Shown one piece after another: positions 57,753-64,000 of a stretch of DNA of 64,000 nucleotides. The stretch is from positions 496,001-560,000 of the forward strand of contig NZ_AP014879.1 of the NCBI RefSeq assembly GCF_002355735.1, written 5' to 3'. The position numbers and the translations under genes are program-made. The notes below the pieces were generated by a model. That model saw only the letters and a list, made by a program, of their open reading frames with translations. It was not told the DNA's origin and ran no database searches. The stretch is from Sulfuricaulis limicola (GTDB lineage: Bacteria; Pseudomonadota; Gammaproteobacteria; Acidiferrobacterales; Sulfurifustaceae). The stretch's first letter is position 1; each line of letters opens with the position of its first letter.

Positions 57753-58637
57753 TCAGGGCGCGAGGCGGGCAAACTGCAGGTAGTAGCGCGTCAGCGTGTC
57801 ACCCCACAGGAGCGCGACCCATCCGGCCACGCACAGGAACGGGCCGAAGGGGATGGGCAGCTGGCGGTCACGGCCGAAGAAGAGAATAAAGGCAATCCCC
57901 ACGATGGCGCCGACCAGTGAAGACAGCAAGATGATCAGGGGCAGGCTCTGCCACCCGAGCCAGGCGCCCAAGGCAGCGAACAGCTTGAAGTCGCCGTAAC
58001 CCATGCCCTCCTTGCCGGTCACCAGTTTGAAAATCTGGTATACCAGCCAGAGGAAAGCGTAACCGCCGGCGGCGCCGATGACCGCCGATGACAACGGCGT
58101 GAAGACGGCGAAGACATTCAACAGCAGTCCGGCCCACAGCAACGGCAGGGTGATATCGTCCGGGAGCAGCTGCCGGTCGAAATCAATGAAGCTGAGCGCG
58201 ACGAGGCTCCAGGTCAGCACGATTCCGGCCAGCGCGGTAATTCCATATCCGAAATACCAGGCGACCATCGCCGTCAGGCCGCCCGTCAGGAGTTCTACCA
58301 GCGGGTAGCGCCAGGAGATGGGTTTGGCGCAGGCTGAACATTTTCCGCGTAGCCAGAGAAAACTCAGAACCGGGATATTTTCGAGCGCCGTGATGGCATG
58401 ACCGCAGTGCGGACAGCGCGAACCGGGCGCCACCAGATCAAACCTTTTGGCGGTATCTGGTTTTTTTTTATTCGGCTCGAGGATCTCCTGGCACTGACTG
58501 CGCCATTTCCGCTCCAGCATGACTGGAAGACGGTAAATCGCGACATTCAGAAAGCTGCCGATGGCCAGTCCGAAAAGACCGGCGATCCAGGGAAAGGCGG
58601 CGGGATAGCTGGTGAAAAAGACGGAGATATCGCTCAT
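57753..58637 (-). CDS. pilD: Prepilin leader peptidase / N-methyltransferase PilD
   Basis: 294 residues, about eight membrane helices. Cytoplasmic loop with two Cys pairs (CPHCGH and CSACAK) binds zinc; aspartyl protease residues in LSFIDFDRQLLPDD and GMGYGDFKLFAALG (G-x-G-D). Cleaves and N-methylates type IV pilins and pseudopilins. Between pilC and coaE. Confidence 0.96.
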   Translation of the reverse strand: MSDISVFFTSYPAAFPWIAGLFGLAIGSFLNVAIYRLPVMLERKWRSQCQEILEPNKKKPDTAKRFDLVAPGSRCPHCGHAITALENIPVLSFLWLRGKCSACAKPISWRYPLVELLTGGLTAMVAWYFGYGITALAGIVLTWSLVALSFIDFDRQLLPDDITLPLLWAGLLLNVFAVFTPLSSAVIGAAGGYAFLWLVYQIFKLVTGKEGMGYGDFKLFAALGAWLGWQSLPLIILLSSLVGAIVGIAFILFFGRDRQLPIPFGPFLCVAGWVALLWGDTLTRYYLQFARLAP

Positions 58638-58688
58638 CGGGCGGCATTATGCCCGAATGGACGCAAAAAGCAGTACCGGCCTGGAAGA

Positions 58689-59915
58689 TTAAACGGTGGC
58701 CGCAAGCTTGAAGATCGGCAGGTACATGGCGACGACAAGACCGCCGATGACGATGCCGAGAAAGGCCATGATGATCGGTTCGAGCAGGCTGGAGAGGCCC
58801 GCCACGGCATCATCCACTTCCGCCTCGTAGAAATCGGCGACCTTGCTCAGCATCTTATCGAGCTCGCCCGACTCCTCGCCGATCGCGACCATCTGCACCA
58901 CCATGTTGGGGAACAGCCCGGTGGCATTCATTGAGGCCTGCAATTGCATGCCGGTGCTGACGTCGGACTTGATGGCCATCGTGCCTTCGTAGTAGACGCG
59001 GTTCCCCGCGGCGCCCGCGACGGAATCCAGCGCCTCCACCAGCGGTACACCGGCGGCGAACATGGTCGCCAGCGTACGCGCGAAACGGGCGATCGTAGCC
59101 TTTTTGACGATCTCGCCGATCACCGGGGCTTTGAGCAAGATCCGATCCATCGAATGTTGCATTTTTTCGGAGCGCTTGTAGGAGTAGCTCAGGAACACCA
59201 CAGCTCCGACAATGGTGCCGATGATCGCCCACCACCATTCCTGGAATCCTTTTGACAGATTGATGACCATTTTGGTCATGGCCGGCAGGTCGGCGCCGAA
59301 ACCGGCGAACAGACTCTCGAACTGCGGGATCACGAACACCAGCAGCACGGCGGTGATGATGAATGCTACCACGATGACCGCCGTCGGATAGAACAGGGCG
59401 GATTTGATCTTGCCTTTGATGGCCTCGATCTTTTCCTTGTAGGTGGCAACCTTGTCCAGGATGCCGTCCAGAATACCGGCCTGCTCGCCGGCCTGTACCA
59501 GATTGCAGTACAGGGCATCGAAATAGAGCGGGTGTTTGCCGAGCGCCTGGGTCAGGGCGGTTCCCGACTCCACGTCATGCTTGATGGACATGATGATTTC
59601 CTGCATGGACGGGTTTTCATGTCCTTTGCCGACGATATCGAAAGACTGGGCAATGGGGATGCCCGAGGTCAGCATGGTCGCGAGCTGGCGGGTAAAGACG
59701 GCGATATCCTTGGTGGTGATCTTTTTCTTGAACTTGAAGGCCGCCTTGCGTTGCTTGGCTACCTTGACGGGGTTGATGCCCTGGCGGCGCAGCGTGGCAT
59801 TCACGAAGGCGACGCTGGCCGCTTCCATGATGCCCTTGACCTTCTTTCCCTGTTTATCGACGCCTTCCCACGTGAAAGCATCGAACTTCGGTTTCTTTAT
59901 CGCCGCTTCTGCCAT
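58689..59915 (-). CDS. pilC: Type IV pilus inner-membrane platform protein PilC
   Basis: 408 residues. Two T2SF domains with paired membrane helices (about 175-205, 225-250, 375-400); FTRQLATMLTSGIPIAQSFDIVG and FARTLATMFAAGVPLVEALDSVAG are the duplicated family signatures. Platform on which PilB/PilT act. Three bases after pilB. Confidence 0.96.
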   Translation of the reverse strand: MAEAAIKKPKFDAFTWEGVDKQGKKVKGIMEAASVAFVNATLRRQGINPVKVAKQRKAAFKFKKKITTKDIAVFTRQLATMLTSGIPIAQSFDIVGKGHENPSMQEIIMSIKHDVESGTALTQALGKHPLYFDALYCNLVQAGEQAGILDGILDKVATYKEKIEAIKGKIKSALFYPTAVIVVAFIITAVLLVFVIPQFESLFAGFGADLPAMTKMVINLSKGFQEWWWAIIGTIVGAVVFLSYSYKRSEKMQHSMDRILLKAPVIGEIVKKATIARFARTLATMFAAGVPLVEALDSVAGAAGNRVYYEGTMAIKSDVSTGMQLQASMNATGLFPNMVVQMVAIGEESGELDKMLSKVADFYEAEVDDAVAGLSSLLEPIIMAFLGIVIGGLVVAMYLPIFKLAATV

Positions 59916-59918
59916 GGT

Positions 59919-61640
59919 TTACTCGTTGGTTGCCGCTTCGACTTCTTCCAGGCTGGTGACACCAGCCTTGATCTTCATCAGACCTGCCTGCCGCAGATCG
60001 GGAACGCCTTCCTTTCTGGCCTGCTTTTCGATATCCAGCTGGTTGCCACCGCGCATGATGATGGCGCCGATTTCTTCCGTCACCGGCATGACCTGATAGA
60101 TACCCACACGTCCTTTATAGCCGCCATTGCAGGCATCGCAACCAACCGGGCCATAAACAACGAGACCGGGAAGGTCTTCTTCCCTGAAACCGGCCTTTAG
60201 CAATGCCGGTTTGGGGATGTCGAGGGGTTTCTTGCAATGCGCGCACAGTCGCCGCGCCAGGCGTTGGGCAACAATCAGATTGACCGCCGAAGCGATGTTG
60301 AACGGCGGTACCCCCATGTTGGCGAGACGGGTCAGCGTGGATGGCGCATCGTTCGTGTGCAGGGTGGAAAGCACCATGTGGCCCGTTTGTGCCGCCTTGA
60401 TGGCAATCTCGGCCGTTTCAAGATCGCGGATTTCGCCGACGAGGATGACGTCCGGGTCCTGGCGCAGGAAGGCGCGCAGCGCCGAGGCAAAATTGAGTCC
60501 GGCCTTGTCGTTGATGTTTACCTGGTTGACGCCGGACAGGTTGATTTCCACCGGGTCTTCCGCCGTGGAAATATTGGTATCCGGTGTGTTGAGTATGTTA
60601 ACCGCCGTGTAGAGGGTGACGGTTTTGCCGCTACCGGTCGGCCCGGTGACCAGCACCATGCCGTAAGGGCGATGGACGGCCTCAAGGAACAGTTGTTTCT
60701 GGAAATCCTCGAACCCAAGTTTTTCCACGCCGAGCGTGGCGGAGGTCGGGTCGAGAATACGCATCACGATTTTCTCGCCCCAAAGCGTTGGCAGCGTACT
60801 GACACGGAAATCGATCGCGCGATTCTTCGATATGCGCATCTTGATGCGGCCGTCCTGCGGAACACGTCGTTCCGCAATATCGAGCCTGGAAAGAATCTTG
60901 ATGCGCGCGGCGATGCGGGCGGACAAGGCTATCGGCGGATTGGCCACTTCGTGCAATATGCCGTCCTGCCGGTAGCGCACGCGGTAGATTTTTTCGTACG
61001 GCTCGATATGGATATCCGAGGCGCCGCGGTTGATGGCGTCCATCAGAACCTTGTTGACGAATTTGACGACCGGAGCATCGTTGACGCCCTCCTCGCCGCC
61101 AGCGGCACCCTTTGCCTCATCTTCCTCGCCAGCGACGATTTCGAGGTTTTCCAGGCTGTCATCGCCGGACAGATCGGCCAAGCTCGTATCTTGCGCGTCC
61201 AGTGACTTTTCGATGATGACAGCGAGCTTGGCCTCTTCGACGAGGATCGGCTCCGTGCCAAGCCCCGTGTGAAACTTGATTTCATCCAGAGCCTGCAGAT
61301 TGGTGGGGTCGGCGACGGCGACAAAAAGTCTCGTCCCGCGTTTGAACAGGGGCAGGACATGATGGCGCCGGATGATTTTTTCATCGACCAGCTTGACCGG
61401 GGCCATTTCCAGATCGAGCGAGTTGATTTCATACAGCGGTATGCCGAAATCCTCGGATGCCACCTTGGCGATGGTGGCGCTGTCGAGTTTCTTGCTTTCG
61501 ACCAGTTGCGTGACAAAGGAAGTTTTTTTGGAGAGCGCTTCTGTCTGGATGCGTTCCGCGTCCGCCGGACTGAGCAGATTGTCGCGCACCAGCCTCAGTG
61601 CGAGGCCGCTCAGGTTGCTTGCCGTGCTTGCGGTTGCCAT
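59919..61640 (-). CDS. pilB: Type IV pilus assembly ATPase PilB
   Basis: 573 residues. N-terminal T2SSE domain, Walker A GPTGSGKTVTLYTA, Asp box DPVEINLSGVNQVNI, Walker B ALRAFLRQDPDVILVGEIRDLETAE, His box, and a tetracysteine zinc motif CAHCKK...CDACNGG. Drives pilus extension. No pilin gene (pilA) follows or precedes it in this window. Confidence 0.97.
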   Translation of the reverse strand: MATASTASNLSGLALRLVRDNLLSPADAERIQTEALSKKTSFVTQLVESKKLDSATIAKVASEDFGIPLYEINSLDLEMAPVKLVDEKIIRRHHVLPLFKRGTRLFVAVADPTNLQALDEIKFHTGLGTEPILVEEAKLAVIIEKSLDAQDTSLADLSGDDSLENLEIVAGEEDEAKGAAGGEEGVNDAPVVKFVNKVLMDAINRGASDIHIEPYEKIYRVRYRQDGILHEVANPPIALSARIAARIKILSRLDIAERRVPQDGRIKMRISKNRAIDFRVSTLPTLWGEKIVMRILDPTSATLGVEKLGFEDFQKQLFLEAVHRPYGMVLVTGPTGSGKTVTLYTAVNILNTPDTNISTAEDPVEINLSGVNQVNINDKAGLNFASALRAFLRQDPDVILVGEIRDLETAEIAIKAAQTGHMVLSTLHTNDAPSTLTRLANMGVPPFNIASAVNLIVAQRLARRLCAHCKKPLDIPKPALLKAGFREEDLPGLVVYGPVGCDACNGGYKGRVGIYQVMPVTEEIGAIIMRGGNQLDIEKQARKEGVPDLRQAGLMKIKAGVTSLEEVEAATNE

Positions 61641-61687
61641 CGTGGTGGATTCAGGTGAGCGTCACTGCCAAGGCGCTGAATCTTTCA

Positions 61688-61717
61688 AATATAGTCTCAG
61701 ATATCCGCATGCGCCAA
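61688..61717 (-). promoter_or_regulatory. Possible pilB promoter
   Basis: On the minus strand TTGGCG (61717-61712) and TATATT (61693-61688) with 18 bases between. Transcription would start about 40 bases before the pilB ATG. Moderate match only. Confidence 0.35.
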
Positions 61718-61942
61718 ATCATTTTTCCTCCTGTTTTCCGGTAGTTGCATGCGTCTGTCATAATCTGCTCCATCCATTTCTTGCGGGCATACGACATGCC
61801 GGTCGTGACGGAGGATTGCTGTAGGTATTTTCGCCCTGCGAGCTGTCATCGCTTCCATGCAGACAGTGGATGACGTCCAAGCCTAAGAATAGCCAGATTC
61901 TCTTTAATCTCCATCTGCCTGATGAAGGCACTGCCTGTGTTG

Positions 61943-61971
61943 TTGACAGTGTATTCTCACTAATTTAGAAT
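61943..61971 (+). promoter_or_regulatory. Promoter of the rubrerythrin gene
   Basis: TTGACA (61943-61948) and TAGAAT (61966-61971) with the ideal 17-base spacer. Strong sigma70-type match. Confidence 0.82.
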
Positions 61972-61980
61972 AATTCTAAA
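61964..61980 (+). promoter_or_regulatory. PerR/Fur-like operator overlapping the -10
   Basis: TTTAGAAT-A-ATTCTAAA, perfect 8-1-8 palindrome, close to the PerR box form TTAGAATnATTCTAA. It covers the -10 hexamer, so binding would block transcription. The regulator is not in the window. Confidence 0.7.
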
Positions 61981-62097
61981 TCGAGCTATTCGATTGCTGT
62001 TTCGGTAAATTATATTGCCTTAAATCAAAGTATTTCATTTAAATTCCTTTTAAATTCATAATATTACTGTTAACTGTCTAAAAATGAGGAGTTAATC

Positions 62098-62520
62098 ATG
62101 TCAAAGCTCAAAGGAAGCAAGACCGAAACCAGCCTGAAGGAGGCCTTTGCCGGCGAATCCCAGGCCAACCGTCGTTATCTGTATTTCGCCGCCAAGGCCG
62201 ACGTGGAAGGCTTTAACGACGTTTCGGCCGTATTTCGCTCCACCGCGGAAGGCGAAACCGGCCACGCCCACGGTCACCTGGAGTACCTGGAGCAGTGTGG
62301 CGATCCGGCCACCGGCATGCCGATCGGCGCAACCTCGGACAACCTGAAGGCCGCCATTGCCGGCGAGACTCACGAGTACACCGACATGTACCCGGGCATG
62401 GCCAAGACCGCGCGCGACGAAGGCTTTGCCGAAATCGCCGACTGGTTCGAGACGCTGGCCAAGGCCGAGCGTTCCCACGCCAATCGGTTCCAGAAGGCTC
62501 TCGATACCCTGGGCAAGTAA
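62098..62520 (+). CDS. rbr: Rubrerythrin (single-domain, no rubredoxin)
   Basis: 140 residues. Four-helix diiron site: E20, E53-x2-H56, E90, E93, E124-x2-H127, matching the seven ligands of Desulfovibrio rubrerythrin. The C-terminal rubredoxin domain is absent, so electrons for H2O2 reduction must come from another protein. Cytoplasmic peroxide protection. Ribosome binding site ATGAGGAG. Followed by a terminator and then an Fe-S protein gene that may supply electrons (inference). Confidence 0.95.
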   Translation: MSKLKGSKTETSLKEAFAGESQANRRYLYFAAKADVEGFNDVSAVFRSTAEGETGHAHGHLEYLEQCGDPATGMPIGATSDNLKAAIAGETHEYTDMYPGMAKTARDEGFAEIADWFETLAKAERSHANRFQKALDTLGK

Positions 62521-62541
62521 ATCTCGGAAATGAATGAACGG

Positions 62542-62572
62542 CGGGGTTGGTACTCCAGCCCCGTTGTTTCAT
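62542..62572 (+). terminator. Intrinsic terminator after rubrerythrin
   Basis: CGGGGTTGG (62542-62550), TACT loop, CCAGCCCCG (62555-62563) with one G-T pair, then TTGTTTC. May be leaky and allow read-through to the next gene. Confidence 0.75.
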
Positions 62573-62657
62573 TATTGCCGGCTTTGATTGCTATCAAAGC
62601 TGCGCGCACCCCCTGAGAGCAGGATGTTCTGAATTCATTGATCAGGCAGACACGACC

Positions 62658-64000
62658 ATGAGCCAACCGACTGAAGGCCGACGTGAAGGCAGTCTCCAGG
62701 CGCCGACAAGGCATCCTCTGGAGTGGCGCGATCCCGGGTTTTACAACGAAGAAGCGCTCATGGAAGAGCTCGAGCGCGTGTTCGATATCTGCCACGGATG
62801 CCGTCGCTGTGTCAGTCTGTGCCATTCTTTCCCCTCACTATTCGACCTCGTCGACAATTCGCCGACGCTGGAAATGGACGGCGTCAAGAAGGAGGATTAC
62901 TGGCAGGTCGTCGATCACTGCTATCTGTGCGACCTGTGTTTCATGACCAAGTGCCCGTACGTGCCGCCGCACGAATGGAACATCGATTTTCCGCACCTGA
63001 TGCTGCGCGCCAAGGCGGTGAAGTTCAGGAAGGGTGACATCAAAAAGCGTGACAGGCTGCTGACCAGCACCGACATGGTCGGCAAGCTGGCCGGTATTCC
63101 GGTGATTGTGCAGACGGTGAATGCCGCAAACCGGTCCGGCGCCATGCGCAAGATGCTGGACAAGGTATTAGGCGTACATCCGGATGCGGTATTGCCGGAG
63201 TATCACAGCAAGACGCTGCGCAAGCGCATGAAGAACCGGAATGGTGACGTGTTGACACCCGAGCCGGCCGGACGCACACGCGGCAAGGTCGCGCTGTTCG
63301 CCACCTGTTACGGTAACTATAACGAACCGCATGTCGGCGAAGATCTGATCGCCGTTTTCGAGCACAACGGCATTCCCGTGACACTGGCGGAGAAGGAACG
63401 TTGCTGCGGCATGCCCAAGCTGGAACTGGGTGACCTCGAGGCCGTGGCGCGCGCCAAAGAGGCCAATATCCCGGTGCTGGCCAAACTCGTGGACGCGGGC
63501 TGGGACATCGTCGCGCCGGTGCCGTCCTGCGTGCTGATGTTCAAGCAGGAACTGCCGCTCATGTTTCCCGACGATCCCGAGGTGGCCAGGGTCAGGCAGG
63601 CCATTTTCGATCCGTTCGAGTACCTGATGCTGCGGCACAAAGAGGGGAAACTGAAAACCGATTTCAGGCAGGAGCTGGGGTCTGTGGCGTACCACGTGCC
63701 GTGTCACCTGCGCGTGCAGAACATCGGTCTCAAGACCCGCGAGGCGCTGAGCCTCGTGCCCAACACCAAGATCGACACCATCGAGCGCTGTTCCGGGCAT
63801 GACGGCACCTACGCGGTGAAAAGCGAGTGCCACAAGATTTCCATGAAGATCTGCAAACCCGTGGTGAACCGGGTGGAGCAGGCCAAGCCGGATCATTATT
63901 CCAGCGATTGCCCCATGGCCGGGCACCAGATCGAGAACGGCCTGGAGGGCGACATGAAGCCGGAACATCCGATGTCGTTGTTGCGCCAAGCCTACGGCAT
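62658..64000 (+). CDS. Heterodisulfide-reductase-like Fe-S protein (partial, runs off the window)
   Basis: 447 codons to the window edge, no stop seen. Two [4Fe-4S] ferredoxin motifs: C45-x2-C48-x2-C51-x3-C55 and C88-x2-C91-x2-C94-x4-C99-P. Two CCG-type domains follow: [11 protein letters not shown]...ERCCGMPK, and [11 protein letters not shown]...ERCSGHDG, where the second has CSG instead of CCG. Resembles GlcF/HdrB-type proteins encoded beside rubrerythrin in many sulfur and iron oxidisers. It is likely to pass electrons to rubrerythrin or a quinone/thiol partner (inference). Start ATG at 62658 has no strong ribosome binding site. Confidence 0.85.
   Translation, partial: MSQPTEGRREGSLQAPTRHPLEWRDPGFYNEEALMEELERVFDICHGCRRCVSLCHSFPSLFDLVDNSPTLEMDGVKKEDYWQVVDHCYLCDLCFMTKCPYVPPHEWNIDFPHLMLRAKAVKFRKGDIKKRDRLLTSTDMVGKLAGIPVIVQTVNAANRSGAMRKMLDKVLGVHPDAVLPEYHSKTLRKRMKNRNGDVLTPEPAGRTRGKVALFATCYGNYNEPHVGEDLIAVFEHNGIPVTLAEKERCCGMPKLELGDLEAVARAKEANIPVLAKLVDAGWDIVAPVPSCVLMFKQELPLMFPDDPEVARVRQAIFDPFEYLMLRHKEGKLKTDFRQELGSVAYHVPCHLRVQNIGLKTREALSLVPNTKIDTIERCSGHDGTYAVKSECHKISMKICKPVVNRVEQAKPDHYSSDCPMAGHQIENGLEGDMKPEHPMSLLRQAYG

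Larger units (their letters stand above)
61641..62097. other. 457-base intergenic region between divergent pilB and rubrerythrin genes
   Basis: Contains the pilB control region on the left, the rubrerythrin promoter and palindrome on the right (61943-61980), and a mostly AT-rich leader of about 115 bases before the rubrerythrin start. A 23-codon frame on the minus strand (61651-61722) has a perfect AGGAGG but no known family. Confidence 0.5.

Overview
This is a GC-rich (roughly 60-65% by eye) chromosomal segment from a Gram-negative bacterium, most likely a sulfur-oxidising gammaproteobacterium. Three things point there. The gene orders (rsmI/lpoA/yraN/SIS/BON; rnpB-mraZ-dcw-lpxC-secA; coaE-pilD-pilC-pilB) are the classic gammaproteobacterial ones. 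The peptidoglycan ligase MurE carries the meso-DAP motif DNPR. A three-subunit molybdoenzyme of the SoeABC type (sulfite oxidation) sits with a TusE/DsrC-like protein. The exact genus (for example an Acidiferrobacterales or Chromatiales relative) is inference. I see no prophage, IS element, CRISPR array or tRNA; coding density is high and most genes sit in tight, overlapping operons.

Layout. 1-7.8 kb: retropepsin-like protease, a beta-barrel protein, then an envelope operon on the minus strand (LpoA, YraN, SIS/phosphoheptose isomerase, BON lipoprotein, heptose-phosphate adenylyltransferase, FAD oxidase) divergent from rsmI. 7.9-12.4 kb: YidB-like, MEKHLA and DsbA-family proteins, then a ParA-type ATPase fused to a glycogen-binding CBM48-like domain behind a long leader with an intrinsic terminator, and a hexose-6-phosphate mutarotase. 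12.7-17.8 kb: soeABC and a TusE-like protein. 18.4-24.1 kb: YbbA/YbbP exporter divergent from tesA with overlapping start codons; a porin with a small phosphate-binding-like periplasmic protein. 24.4-28.3 kb: a membrane-anchored ExeA-type AAA ATPase facing two secreted Sel1-repeat proteins; the ATPase and one Sel1 protein end in the same cysteine motif. 28.7-32.6 kb: adk, a small-molecule kinase, a dienelactone hydrolase, a zinc-ribbon protein and a 2OG-oxygenase-like protein.

32.6-50.7 kb: RNase P RNA followed by the complete division and cell wall cluster mraZ-rsmH-ftsL-ftsI-murE-murF-mraY-murD-ftsW-murG-murC-murB-ddl-ftsQ-ftsA-ftsZ, driven by a sigma70-like promoter with five 10-bp-phased MraZ-type repeats in the 5' leader. 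51.0-57.0 kb: lpxC, an M23 peptidase, secA, argJ. 57.1-61.6 kb, minus strand: coaE, pilD, pilC, pilB (type IV pilus assembly). 62.1-64.0 kb: a rubrerythrin under a promoter whose -10 lies inside a PerR/Fur-like palindrome, followed by a heterodisulfide-reductase-like Fe-S protein that runs off the window.

The least conventional parts are the ParA-CBM fusion with its leader, the ATPase/Sel1 locus with the shared C-terminal motif, and the rubrerythrin control region.
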